A stretch of DNA of 64,000 nt from Epilithonimonas arachidiradicis (lineage in GTDB: Bacteria; Bacteroidota; Bacteroidia; Flavobacteriales; Weeksellaceae): assembly GCF_003610695.1 (NCBI RefSeq), contig NZ_RAQH01000005.1:62001-126000 (forward strand). The letters are read 5' to 3'. Below are positions 9,205 through 17,679 of the stretch, one piece after another. Position 1 is the stretch's first letter. Each line of letters begins with the position of its first letter. The position numbers and the translations under genes are program-made. The notes under the pieces were generated by a model. It did no database searches and was not told where the DNA came from. It was given only the letters and a program-made list of their open reading frames with translations.

Positions 9205-10401
9205 TTATTTATTTGACATTTGTTTTAAATAACTTTCATAGTTAAAATAAGGTTCATTGATAAGTGAATTTGGTTTCAGATATAATGTGCCCGATTTATT
9301 GTCTAAAATCACATTAAAGTGTTTCAAAATCTGATTGCCGAATAAGCTTGCTTTGGTGTTAGGAATTGCCGGGTCAGAAGCATTCGTAACAATATCTTTA
9401 AATTCTACGCCAGCAATAAAAGCATCCAATCGAACTATTTTCCGTCCATTAACTATGGTAAGAGGTTGCAATTCTTGCCAATTGTTTTTCAATCCCGTAA
9501 AATCATTTCCGATCAACATTGAACCATCTCTGCCGGTATCAAAAAGAAACCACGAGTTATATTTTTTGTTGTTATGTACTATTTCCACCTCAAACATTGG
9601 CCGGTTCTGCACATAATAAACAGGCATTTTTTTATAGTCTCTGATTTTATTGGGCAGGTTTTCATAAATCGTGAATTCCTGCTTATCATAATCAATTTCA
9701 ATGATTTTATCCCTGAAAAGTCCGTTTCCGATGATAACGTCTTCAAAATTATTCATATTTCCAACTTCGGTTAGTTCAATGCCACCCCAAGCCAAACCGG
9801 ATATCGTCATTTGATTATTAAGGCTCGTTCTCTCTTTATTAAGTCCTTGAGTATTGCTGACCATCTTGTGCGAAGAAAATTCCAAACCGATTTTCTCAGA
9901 AGAATTTCTGTTGACAACACTGGTTCCGGCTCCCAGATCAAACTGCGCGAGTACATTTTTGTCGTTGATCTTTCCATCAAAAAAAATCTTGGAATTAATC
10001 AACTTGAAAGGCACTTTAACCGGATAGGTACTTTTTGTTTCGAGATGAGGAATATCGGGAGGCAAAACAGAAGCAATCTGAATATGACAGCTGTCTTTTC
10101 CATTCAGTAAAACCACAAAATCATATTTTTTTTGAGGCCTCGTCCGAATAGTCACTTTGCCTTGGTCTGTTTTAAATTTTATGACACTTTTTTTGGAAGG
10201 AATATTGACGTAATAAACATCAGGATTAGCTCTAGGTTCCAAATGCCAATCCAGTTTAACGTTTTTTCCATCACTGATCGAGGCTTTTTCTGAACCTGAT
10301 TTTATCGTCCTGATTTTTTGCTGCGCATAGCAGGCATTTATTCCTAAAATAAGTAGTATTAAAGATTTTAAAAACTGATGCTTCAAATTTATTGTGTTCA
10401 T
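9205..10401 (-). CDS. Retropepsin-like aspartic protease family protein, secreted
   Basis: The 398-residue protein has a signal peptide (C-Y-A-Q end). Two retropepsin-like repeats are visible: F-D-L-G-A-G-T-S (about residue 155) and F-D-T-G-R-D-G-S (about residue 290). A pseudo-symmetric pair of D-[TS]-G lobes is the hallmark of aspartyl proteases. Here the first motif is D-L-G instead of D-T-G or D-S-G, so catalytic competence is uncertain. The N-terminal ~120 residues are a beta-rich region without an assigned fold. It lies downstream of the XRE regulator gene, with the 11-bp direct-repeat array between them, suggesting regulated expression. Confidence 0.75.
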   Translation of the reverse strand: MNTINLKHQFLKSLILLILGINACYAQQKIRTIKSGSEKASISDGKNVKLDWHLEPRANPDVYYVNIPSKKSVIKFKTDQGKVTIRTRPQKKYDFVVLLNGKDSCHIQIASVLPPDIPHLETKSTYPVKVPFKLINSKIFFDGKINDKNVLAQFDLGAGTSVVNRNSSEKIGLEFSSHKMVSNTQGLNKERTSLNNQMTISGLAWGGIELTEVGNMNNFEDVIIGNGLFRDKIIEIDYDKQEFTIYENLPNKIRDYKKMPVYYVQNRPMFEVEIVHNNKKYNSWFLFDTGRDGSMLIGNDFTGLKNNWQELQPLTIVNGRKIVRLDAFIAGVEFKDIVTNASDPAIPNTKASLFGNQILKHFNVILDNKSGTLYLKPNSLINEPYFNYESYLKQMSNK

Positions 10402-10459
10402 TATATATATTTTGAAGCAAAGAAATGCAGCCTGTCTATAAAAATACGAAAATAAAGCC

Positions 10460-10503
10460 TGCCAATGTTACGCCAACAACCCGCCAAAGATACGCCACCA
10501 TTC
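10460..10503. repeat. Four tandem 11-bp units, candidate operator array
   Basis: Four units begin at 10460, 10471, 10482 and 10493, each starting with (C/T)-G-C-C-A and continuing with five or six variable bases. The unit length of 11 is close to one helical turn, so the GCCA cores fall on the same DNA face. The array lies between the minus-strand XRE gene (it overlaps its stop codon) and the aspartic-protease gene. Read on the minus strand the cores are T-G-G-C. A TATCTTTG sequence matching the Bacteroidota -7 element lies inside the array (10486-10493, minus strand), so protein bound here could control the protease gene. Confidence 0.5.
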
Positions 10504-11044
10504 ATAACATATTGATATTAGGTAAAATACAATTTGAATTCCCTTTTCCTAAAACGAGTGAGTTTCGGATGATAATAAACGCATTTGTACCAATCCATAC
10601 TATTGGAATTAGCATTTTCAAGTTACTTTCTACTCCAAACCAGTCATTCAAAATCAAAACAACAATAAACAATACGATACCAATCAATGTCCAGATGATC
10701 TGTATCGAGAGAAGCTGTTTGTTAGCCGGATTCTGTTGTTTTTTCCAAAGGACAAGGGCAAGTGGGATAAGAATATTTAATGGCGGGAAGCAAATAAAAG
10801 GTAGTGTAGAAAGATTTATGATCTTATTCCATTTTAGCGTATTTTGATTTTCATCAGAAATTTCTTTCTCTTCAAAGTAAGATTCATCCACTTCCAGAGC
10901 ATGAGCAAGAGCCTTGAGTGTAAAACCTTTTGGCGTCTGTCCGGATTCTATCCGCTGAATAGTTCTTAGGGAAATACCGGATTTTGTGGATAATTCGCCT
11001 TGTGTCAGACGAAGCTTTTCCCGTTGTTCCGTTAATCTTGACAT
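10502..11044 (-). CDS. XRE-family regulator with membrane tail
   Basis: The 180-residue protein starts with a clean XRE/Cro-CI helix-turn-helix (residues about 5-60; L-T-Q-G-E-L-S-T-K-S-G-I-S, then R-T-I-Q-R-I-E-S-G). This is followed by a hydrophobic region with two to four transmembrane helices (about 75-165). This HTH plus membrane-helix layout is common in Bacteroidota and Firmicutes and suggests a membrane-tethered regulator. It could act on the downstream 11-bp repeat array or on its own promoter; neither can be decided from sequence. Confidence 0.82.
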   Translation of the reverse strand: MSRLTEQREKLRLTQGELSTKSGISLRTIQRIESGQTPKGFTLKALAHALEVDESYFEEKEISDENQNTLKWNKIINLSTLPFICFPPLNILIPLALVLWKKQQNPANKQLLSIQIIWTLIGIVLFIVVLILNDWFGVESNLKMLIPIVWIGTNAFIIIRNSLVLGKGNSNCILPNINML

Positions 11045-11111
11045 TTTTTCTAACCTTTTATGATTTTATAACGCTCTTTGATCGTATATGTTTTGTTTGA
11101 TCCTAACTCAG

Positions 11112-12641
11112 TTACTTTTTCTGTTTTCCCAAAAGTCCTTCCAACACTTTTTTCCCATTTTCGTTATCGGGATTGAGTTCAATCGACTTTCGATACATAT
11201 TAATGGCTTCTTCTTTTTGTCCGTTTTCCAGAAGTGCTTCTGCATAACTGTCATAAACATTCCAGCTGTGGGGAAACAGATCAACATTCGTTTTGAATGT
11301 CTCAACAGCTTGCTTATAGAAATGTTTCTCCGGCAAATGATAAGGATTACTGCTCCCCATAAAATCGTACCCGAGTGTATTCATTTCATTCTCGCTCAGA
11401 TAATAATTAAGCGTATCTTTTCTTAACCTTTCCAATGTCTCTCTCGCTTCTGTTTTGTCTTTGTTAAGTAAAATATTCCCATAAATTTTGGCAATACTTT
11501 TTTTGGGTGTCTCCACTTTTTTGCCGTTCAGAAGCATCATAACTTTTGTAGCATTTTCGTGGGCATTGAAATGAGCATTATCAAACAGGATAACGGTTTG
11601 ATGTTTGGTGACATTTCTGAGGATATTGGAGCTCAAACCCATAGCTGCTCCGCTGTGATACACCAATTTTCCCATTGTGGAGTCTTTTTCAATTTCCCAG
11701 CCTAACCCGAATTCATCGGGATTATTTTTACCGTTATTTAATTTTACCGGAACGAATGCTTCTTCCAGAGTCTCTTGTTTTAGCAAAGTGTTATTATAAA
11801 GCGCTTTGTCAAATTTCCATAAATCCCGGATCGTACTTATATAATCGGCAAATCCTCTGAAAGCATACGAATGCCAGTATCCTTTCACATAAGGTATTGA
11901 ATTGGATTTTACAGGTTCATCATCATATAAATGAAGATAGATGTGAGGAAATGCAAAATTTTTTATTTCAACTCTGTTGAATTGTTCCGGTAAGGGAAAA
12001 AGCACAGTTTCTTTCATCCTTGCAGGTTTAAGAATATTTCTTTTAATGTATTTTTCATAGGGCATTCCCGAGACCTTTTCAACGATCAAAGCCAGGATAA
12101 GGTAGTTGATATTATCATAATTTCCTTTTTCGCCCGGCTGATAAGCGATCGGTTGCCTGTTTGCAATAACTCCCGGAAGAAAGTCTTTGTTGGTGAAAAC
12201 TTTATCGGGATTTTCTTTTTGCTCTTTGTCAAAAAAAGCATTGTAAGGCGGAAGTCCGGAAGTATGCGAAAGTAAGTGCCTGATCTTTATTTCCGGGTAA
12301 GGAAACCCCGACAGATACTTCGTAACAGGATCTGTTATTTTCAGCAAACCCTTTTCCTTGAGCTGCAAAATAGCGGTTGCTGTAAAGATTTTTGAGATGC
12401 TCGCAATAGGAAAAGTGATGCCGGATGTATTTGGCGCTTTGGTTACGTGATCTGAAAACCCGAAAGATCTTTCATACACAATCGTATTGTTATCAACCAC
12501 TAAAACATTGCCACTGAATTGTTGATTTTTAACCAATGCATTGAAATAATCATCGATTACCTTTTCTTTTGATTGTCCGGAAATTTTGACCAATAATAAA
12601 AGAAGAAAGCTGGTTAAAAGCAGTTTTTTATGCATATCCAC
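11112..12641 (-). CDS. Serine hydrolase (S12 beta-lactamase-like) with C-terminal TPR tail
   Basis: The 509-residue protein has a signal peptide and the class C signatures S-I-S-K (nucleophile), Y-D-N, and H-S-G-A in place of H/K-T-G. The C-terminal ~70 residues repeat the TPR-like tail of the 5133-6572 paralogue almost word for word (W-N-V-Y-D-S-Y-A-E-A-L, S-I-E-L-N-P-D-N-E-N-G). It is followed in transcription by a short region sharing the C-G-T-A-T-A-T-G-T-T-T-T-G string with 3652-3664, which suggests local duplication of this gene family. The product is expected in the periplasm; the substrate is unknown. Confidence 0.87.
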   Translation of the reverse strand: MDMHKKLLLTSFLLLLLVKISGQSKEKVIDDYFNALVKNQQFSGNVLVVDNNTIVYERSFGFSDHVTKAPNTSGITFPIASISKIFTATAILQLKEKGLLKITDPVTKYLSGFPYPEIKIRHLLSHTSGLPPYNAFFDKEQKENPDKVFTNKDFLPGVIANRQPIAYQPGEKGNYDNINYLILALIVEKVSGMPYEKYIKRNILKPARMKETVLFPLPEQFNRVEIKNFAFPHIYLHLYDDEPVKSNSIPYVKGYWHSYAFRGFADYISTIRDLWKFDKALYNNTLLKQETLEEAFVPVKLNNGKNNPDEFGLGWEIEKDSTMGKLVYHSGAAMGLSSNILRNVTKHQTVILFDNAHFNAHENATKVMMLLNGKKVETPKKSIAKIYGNILLNKDKTEARETLERLRKDTLNYYLSENEMNTLGYDFMGSSNPYHLPEKHFYKQAVETFKTNVDLFPHSWNVYDSYAEALLENGQKEEAINMYRKSIELNPDNENGKKVLEGLLGKQKK

Positions 12642-12652
12642 AGTATTTTGGA

Positions 12653-13360
12653 TTATTGTATATCCTGATATTTTTTGTAAGAATCATAGCGTATGATAAA
12701 GCCTATCCAGATGACAAGCAAAACAGCAATTAGTATCAATTCTGTCTGATAGAGGCCATTTCTGAAAAAATTATTCAGCGAATGAAATCCGGCTACAGAC
12801 AGTAATGAATAGGTTTTACTATAGACTTTGCCGATTCCCCAGGTACCTAAAAACAATACACCAAGAAAAATCATATTGGAAGCAGTGAATTCGAAATTCA
12901 GATGCCAGATAAACCATAAAACGGCAATAATGATTATACTTTGGAGTTTCGGCAGATCTTTCAGCTGTTCCTGCAAAAATCCACGCCAACCGATCTCTTC
13001 CAATAAACCATAGATCAAAACCGTGAAAAGAAGTACAAAAGGAAATTGTCCCTGTTGAATATAGCTGACTGTTCCAATGAGAACGACCGGAAAAATCCAG
13101 AAAACAAGCAAAGGCAAAAATAAGTTTCGGTAATTTCCTTTCAGGGAAAGCTTTAAAGAAATATTAAACAATTTAACCGAAACCAAAGCACCGATAGCGG
13201 GGCCAATTCCCCGGAGCAAAATTTTTATAAATTCGTTGTCAGTAAAATCAAACAGATGGGTTTTCACCGCCAAAAAGCGAAACAGAATGGCAATAGCATA
13301 AAAAACGATAATGCTCCCAAGTCCTTTTCTTTCTTTCATAGTTTTTTGAATTAGAATCAT
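12653..13360 (-). CDS. CPBP family intramembrane glutamic endopeptidase
   Basis: The 235-residue protein is almost entirely hydrophobic (about six to eight helices). It carries the CPBP/Abi signatures in order: E-E-I-G-W-R (E-E-x-x-x-R), F-I-W-H (F-x-x-x-H-type segment), and a final F-H-S-L-N-N (H-x-x-x-N). These are the Rce1-type intramembrane protease residues. The start codon lies 11 nt downstream of nothing else on its strand, and its stop is 11 nt before the start of the serine hydrolase gene, so the two are likely co-transcribed. Roles in peptide maturation or bacteriocin immunity are known for the family; the target here is unknown. Confidence 0.85.
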   Translation of the reverse strand: MILIQKTMKERKGLGSIIVFYAIAILFRFLAVKTHLFDFTDNEFIKILLRGIGPAIGALVSVKLFNISLKLSLKGNYRNLFLPLLVFWIFPVVLIGTVSYIQQGQFPFVLLFTVLIYGLLEEIGWRGFLQEQLKDLPKLQSIIIIAVLWFIWHLNFEFTASNMIFLGVLFLGTWGIGKVYSKTYSLLSVAGFHSLNNFFRNGLYQTELILIAVLLVIWIGFIIRYDSYKKYQDIQ

Positions 13361-13408
13361 CCAAAATTAATTATAAGAAAGATAAATCCACTTGACGATG
13401 GGTAAGTT

Positions 13409-13990
13409 TTACTTCCCGGTAACTCTTTTTCTGAGGCGGCTCAGGCTTTCCGCAGTTAATCCCAGATAAGAAGCGATTATTTTGAGAGGTGTACGCTGGA
13501 AAATTTCGGGACGCTGGCTGATGAGGTTGAGATAACGTTCTTCCGGACTAAGGGTCAGAAGGTTGATCTGATCCTGTTGTTTTCGCAGGAACAATATTTC
13601 GGGGATCGCTTTGCCAATCCTTAATCCTGTTTCATTACGGGAATAGAGCTCATTAAGGTCTGGATAGCTGATCGACCATAAAGTACAGTCTTCCAATGCC
13701 TGTGTTTTAATACCTGAAGGCTGCTGCTTGAGGAAAGAAAAATAATCGCTCATAAAACTGTTTTCATACAGTAAATTGATACAGATGTCCTTTTTTCCGT
13801 TCCAAACGAATAAACCTACAGAACCTTTAGCTACAATATTCAAATATTTTTCTACACTATGATAATCTTTTATTACTTCATTTTTCTGAAATTCTCTGAC
13901 CGTTATTTTTTCCGAAAAACGCTCCCAGATATTGGTTTCAGCATTATAAAATGGAGAAAAAACATTTTGAATATCTTGTGGTGTAGGCAT
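13409..13990 (-). CDS. Crp/Fnr family transcriptional regulator
   Basis: The 193-residue protein has a cyclic-nucleotide-binding-like N-terminal domain (residues about 20-120) and a short C-terminal winged HTH with T-A-E-S-L-S-R as the recognition helix. No cysteine cluster for an Fe-S cofactor is seen. It is more distant from the three Crp paralogues at 36931, 46625 and 63717 than those are from each other. Such short Crp proteins are abundant in flavobacteria and often act locally; it precedes the CPBP/serine hydrolase operon by 48 nt on the same strand and could regulate it. Confidence 0.85.
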   Translation of the reverse strand: MPTPQDIQNVFSPFYNAETNIWERFSEKITVREFQKNEVIKDYHSVEKYLNIVAKGSVGLFVWNGKKDICINLLYENSFMSDYFSFLKQQPSGIKTQALEDCTLWSISYPDLNELYSRNETGLRIGKAIPEILFLRKQQDQINLLTLSPEERYLNLISQRPEIFQRTPLKIIASYLGLTAESLSRLRKRVTGK

Positions 13991-14103
13991 TGATAAGAAT
14001 TTACTTAATTAAATATTTCGAATAATTCACGTATCAGTTTATCTATTAATGAGATCATCATTACAGTGTCATTAATAAAATTATAAATCTAATTATCAAA
14101 CAA

Positions 14104-14934
14104 TTACTTATATTTTATGGCTTTATCAACTTCAATAGGATTATTATATTTTCTTATAATGGCCTGCAGGTTCTTTACCTGGGCATTCAATTCTTCGACA
14201 TTGCTGATTTGTTTTCCTCCGATATTAATATTCAGATTAGAGCTGTTTTTCAAATTGGTTCTTTCAAAAGAAAAAGGATCGTTGTAAAAATCCATCAATA
14301 ATTTTTTCTTTTGTTTTTCATTGATAACAACAGCTTTATTTCCAAAATTCGATTCCAGAAAATCATCCGTTACAAAATTTTCTGGAAAGTTCTGATTTTT
14401 AACAAGCTTGTAGATAAAATTACTCTTGTTATCCTGAATTTCAAAAATTAAACCCGGTAACCCACGAAATTTATAAGGACCTTCATTAAAAGGAATATCC
14501 TTATTGAACCACGCAATCCAATGCCGTCCTCCAAAATCAGCTGTTGCTTTTTGAAGATTATAATCGTTATATTTTTTGGTTTCATTTTCAATTTTCCAAT
14601 TGATGATATCGGTTGTTTTATAAGTATAATAGCCAAATTTGATATTAATGAAATTTTCGTTTTCAGAAGAACCGTTTTTTCTCTTGACAATCTGTCCGGT
14701 CATATCCACATGCTTATTATCCATGTTTCCAAATTTTTTATTTAAGGAATCCGCGATCAAAAGATTTCTTCCATAGAATTTGGTTTCGTTTTTATTGATA
14801 TCGAGTATCATATAGAATTTCTGATGCTCATTTTCAGTAGAATCCAGTTTTAATTGTAATTCATAAATATACCTATGTGTTTGAGCCTGAAAAAGACTTC
14901 CGATTAATAAGCAAAATAATATTATTGTTTTCAT
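14104..14934 (-). CDS. GLPGLI family secreted protein
   Basis: The 276-residue protein has a signal peptide (F-Q-A-Q-T-H end) and, at about residue 160, the family-defining string F-R-G-L-P-G-L-I-F-E-I. GLPGLI proteins are a Bacteroidota-specific family of exported proteins, often encoded beside TonB-dependent receptors or peptidases. No biochemical function is established. Here it stands alone between a Crp gene and the divergent TetR gene. Lysine and asparagine content is high, as in the rest of the window, and there is no sign of truncation. Confidence 0.9.
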   Translation of the reverse strand: MKTIILFCLLIGSLFQAQTHRYIYELQLKLDSTENEHQKFYMILDINKNETKFYGRNLLIADSLNKKFGNMDNKHVDMTGQIVKRKNGSSENENFINIKFGYYTYKTTDIINWKIENETKKYNDYNLQKATADFGGRHWIAWFNKDIPFNEGPYKFRGLPGLIFEIQDNKSNFIYKLVKNQNFPENFVTDDFLESNFGNKAVVINEKQKKKLLMDFYNDPFSFERTNLKNSSNLNINIGGKQISNVEELNAQVKNLQAIIRKYNNPIEVDKAIKYK

Positions 14935-15040
14935 ACTATTGGATATTTCAAATCAAATATAATTATTTATAGAACGTCGAATAAAGAAAAAAAGCATTTG
15001 CACGTGCAAACCTGCATCCTTTTTTATTTGTTCAAAAAAA

Positions 15041-15054
15041 AGACCGATTGTTCT
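15041..15054. promoter_or_regulatory. Candidate TetR operator 1 (upstream of TetR gene)
   Basis: An imperfect palindrome, A-G-A-C-C-G-A then T-T-G-T-T-C-T, sits 41 nt before the ATG of the TetR gene. It is embedded in the same flanking context (A-run before, T-A-T-T-T-T after) as a second site upstream of lpdA. Five of seven half-site positions are complementary. Confidence 0.6.
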
Positions 15055-15094
15055 ATTTTTTATTTAACTTTGTCAAGGATAAGAATTATTGCTG

Positions 15095-15691
15095 ATGAAA
15101 ACTCAAAAATCCGAAAATACCAAGCAGCTGATCATCGAAAAAACTTCGACCGTTTTTAACGTAAAAGGTTACGCAGGTACATCGATAAATGATGTAATGA
15201 GCGCCACCGGACTTTCAAAAGGTTGCATCTACGGTAATTTTGAGAATAAGGATGAGATTGCATTAAGCGTGTTCGACTACAATTTTGGTAAGGTAACGCA
15301 GCATATGAAAGAACGAATTTTAGCCACTGAAGATTCTATCGAAAGATTGCTGGTTTATCCCCACACGTACAAAAACTATTTCAGATATCCGTATTTACAG
15401 GCAGGCTGCCCGATTTTAAATACTGCTACGGAGGCTGATGATACGCATCCATCACTTCAGAAACGTGTACAAAAAGCCCTGGATTTTTGGAAAACATCCA
15501 TCGAAAATCAAATCAAACGCGGGATAGAAAGAAACGAAATAAAAGCAGATACCAACCCCGTAGAAATTGCAGTAGTAATGATCTCGATGATCGAAGGTGC
15601 GTTTATGCAGGCAAAGGTCAACAACCATATGGCAGAGCTGAATATAGCGATGTCTTTTTTAGAGAAACTGATCAAAAATTTGAAAGCATAA
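15095..15691 (+). CDS. TetR/AcrR family transcriptional regulator
   Basis: The frame opens at a TTG (15089), but the ATG at 15095 gives the usual TetR N terminus and is chosen as start (198 residues). Residues about 8-55 form the TetR HTH (G-Y-A-G-T-S-I-N-D-V-M-S-A-T-G-L-S-K-G). The C-terminal domain is a helical ligand/dimerisation region. A palindromic site lies just upstream and a near-identical one lies between this gene and lpdA. The protein therefore probably represses itself and the dehydrogenase, with relief by a small electrophile or lipophilic ligand. The ligand is unknown. Confidence 0.9.
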   Translation: MKTQKSENTKQLIIEKTSTVFNVKGYAGTSINDVMSATGLSKGCIYGNFENKDEIALSVFDYNFGKVTQHMKERILATEDSIERLLVYPHTYKNYFRYPYLQAGCPILNTATEADDTHPSLQKRVQKALDFWKTSIENQIKRGIERNEIKADTNPVEIAVVMISMIEGAFMQAKVNNHMAELNIAMSFLEKLIKNLKA

Positions 15692-15709
15692 TTTTTTTGC
15701 TTACAAAAA

Positions 15710-15723
15710 GACCGATCGGTTTA
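15710..15723. promoter_or_regulatory. Candidate TetR operator 2 (upstream of lpdA)
   Basis: A palindrome A-G-A-C-C-G-A then T-C-G-G-T-T-T (six of seven positions complementary) lies 35 nt upstream of the lpdA start and shares A-A-A-A-A-G-A-C-C-G-A-T plus T-T/C-T-A-T-T-T-T context with the site at 15041. Two matched sites flanking the TetR gene strongly suggest its own operators. Confidence 0.65.
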
Positions 15724-15757
15724 TTTTTTTTGACAATTAAAATATTTAAACAATACA

Positions 15758-17161
15758 ATGGAAACATTTGATATTACCGTAATAGGGTCAGGTCCCGGCG
15801 GATATGTAGCTGCTATCAGAAGCGCTCAATTAGGATATAAAACTGCAATTATTGAAAAGTATAATACTTTGGGCGGCACTTGTACCAATGTAGGTTGCAT
15901 TCCTACCAAAGCGTTGCTAGACAGCACTCACCATTATTCAGATGCACTTAATAGTTTCGGAGCACACGGTATTGAATATTCGGATCTCAGGTTGAATGTT
16001 GAACAGCTTTTTAAGCGAAAAAGCGAAGTAGTGACCAAAAACACACAAGGTCTGGATTTTCTGATGAGAAAAAATAAGATCACGGTTTTCCACGGCTCAG
16101 GTTCTTTTGTTAATAATGAAACCTTGAAAATTGTACACGATGATCAGACTGAAACTGTTATTAATTCAGATAAGTTTATTATTGCTACAGGATCAAAACC
16201 GTCCACAATACCGGGTATTACTATCGACAAAAAGAGGATCATCACTTCTACCGAAGCTTTGGAACTGCAGGAAAAGCCCGAGAGCATCGTAATTATTGGC
16301 GGCGGCGTAATCGGTGTGGAAATGGCTTCCATATTCAACAGGATCGGAACCAAAGTAACTATCTTAGAATATGCTGATAATCTTATTGCTACAATGGATA
16401 GTGAATTAGGAAAAGCTTTAACGAAGATATTAACCAAAGAAGGTGTGGAAATCAAACTTCAGCAAGCCGTTTACAAAGCTGAAAATCTTGGAAATACAGC
16501 TAAGGTCTATTTCAAAAATAAAAAAGGAGAAGAACAAGATCTAACCGCTGATTATATTCTGGTGGCTGTCGGCAGAAAACCTTATGTAACCGGTCTGGGT
16601 CTAGAAAATACTAACGTTGAATTGAATAACAATGGTACGGTGAAAGTCAATGAATTGCTTCAGACAACAGCTCCAAACATTTATGCGATTGGAGATGTCG
16701 TGGGTGGCGCAATGCTGGCCCACAAAGCAGAAGAAGAAGCAGTATTTGTAGTGGAAAGAATCAATGGTCAGAAACCTCATATCAATTATGACCGTATCCC
16801 TTCGGTAGTTTACACCTGGCCGGAAGTGGCTTCTGTAGGCGCCACCGAGGAGCAATTAAAGAAACAGGGAGTGGAATATAATATCGGTAAATTTCCGTTT
16901 GCCGTGAATGCCAGAGCCAGAGCGGGAATGGAAACGGAAGGTTTCGTAAAGGTGCTTTCCGACCCGAAATATGGCGAACTTTTGGGAGTGCATATCATCG
17001 GCGCCCGCGCGGCGGATTTGATTGCACAGGCCGTCGTAGGACTGGAATATGAAGTAACCGCAAATGATATGGCTACAATGAGTTATGCCCATCCAACCTA
17101 TTCTGAGGTAATGAAAGAGGCTTATACAATTGCATCCGGAAAACCATCACTGAATATTTAA
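15758..17161 (+). CDS. lpdA: Dihydrolipoyl dehydrogenase (E3)
   Basis: The 467-residue protein matches the full length of the family. It has the N-terminal FAD-binding G-S-G-P-G-G, the redox disulfide G-G-T-C-T-N-V-G-C-I-P-T-K (Cys about 43 and 48), the NAD-binding G-G-G-V-I-G-V-E, and the C-terminal catalytic A-H-P-T-Y-S-E. It reoxidises dihydrolipoamide of 2-oxoacid dehydrogenase or glycine cleavage complexes using NAD. No E1 or E2 gene is nearby, so this is a stand-alone copy. Its placement 66 nt after a TetR gene with a shared operator sequence points to inducible expression, perhaps under oxidative or electrophile stress (inference). Confidence 0.93.
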   Translation: METFDITVIGSGPGGYVAAIRSAQLGYKTAIIEKYNTLGGTCTNVGCIPTKALLDSTHHYSDALNSFGAHGIEYSDLRLNVEQLFKRKSEVVTKNTQGLDFLMRKNKITVFHGSGSFVNNETLKIVHDDQTETVINSDKFIIATGSKPSTIPGITIDKKRIITSTEALELQEKPESIVIIGGGVIGVEMASIFNRIGTKVTILEYADNLIATMDSELGKALTKILTKEGVEIKLQQAVYKAENLGNTAKVYFKNKKGEEQDLTADYILVAVGRKPYVTGLGLENTNVELNNNGTVKVNELLQTTAPNIYAIGDVVGGAMLAHKAEEEAVFVVERINGQKPHINYDRIPSVVYTWPEVASVGATEEQLKKQGVEYNIGKFPFAVNARARAGMETEGFVKVLSDPKYGELLGVHIIGARAADLIAQAVVGLEYEVTANDMATMSYAHPTYSEVMKEAYTIASGKPSLNI

Positions 17162-17191
17162 TATATTTATAGCTATTATTTTTTTAGAATT

Positions 17192-17626
17192 ATGTCAACA
17201 CAAATCAGGCTCGCAACCCTAGAAGATTATCCCAGAATTATGGAAATTTGGGAATCTGCGGTTAAAGCTACTCACGACTTTCTTGCCGAAGAAGATTTTA
17301 TTTATTTTAAAGAAGTCATCCCAAAAGATTATCTGCCCAACCTCGAAGTATTTCTCCTTATTGAAAATGGGGAACCTGTCGGATTTTCATCGGTATCAGA
17401 AGGAAATCTGGAAATGCTTTTTGTTCACAATGACTACCGTGGCAAAGGCTATGGAAAGAGCCTATTTCAATTTATGGATGAAACGAAAGGCATTACAAAG
17501 GTTGACGTTAATGAGCAAAATTATCAGGCTATCGGATTTTATGAAAAATTAGGGTTCAGAAAATCAGGACGATCCGAAAAAGATGGCTCTGGTAAAGATT
17601 ATCCGATTATTCATATGCTAAGATGA
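17192..17626 (+). CDS. GNAT family N-acetyltransferase
   Basis: The 144-residue protein has the GNAT fold signatures: an N-terminal I-R-L-A-T-L-E-D-Y start, and the acetyl-CoA pyrophosphate loop R-G-K-G-Y-G at about residue 85. The closing segment N-x-Q-A-I-G-F-Y-E-K-L-G-F is typical of the family. The acceptor could be a small amine or a protein N terminus; it cannot be assigned. It follows lpdA by 30 nt and may be on the same transcript. Confidence 0.88.
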   Translation: MSTQIRLATLEDYPRIMEIWESAVKATHDFLAEEDFIYFKEVIPKDYLPNLEVFLLIENGEPVGFSSVSEGNLEMLFVHNDYRGKGYGKSLFQFMDETKGITKVDVNEQNYQAIGFYEKLGFRKSGRSEKDGSGKDYPIIHMLR

Positions 17627-17679
17627 TAAATGATCATAATTATCACCACACAATAATTATTAATAAAAAAATATAAAAA

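Noticed and set aside
2517-12641. Beta-lactam resistance genes
   Set aside because: The three S12 proteins have the general serine-hydrolase motifs, but lack specific features of true AmpC enzymes and occur with peptidases; resistance cannot be inferred.
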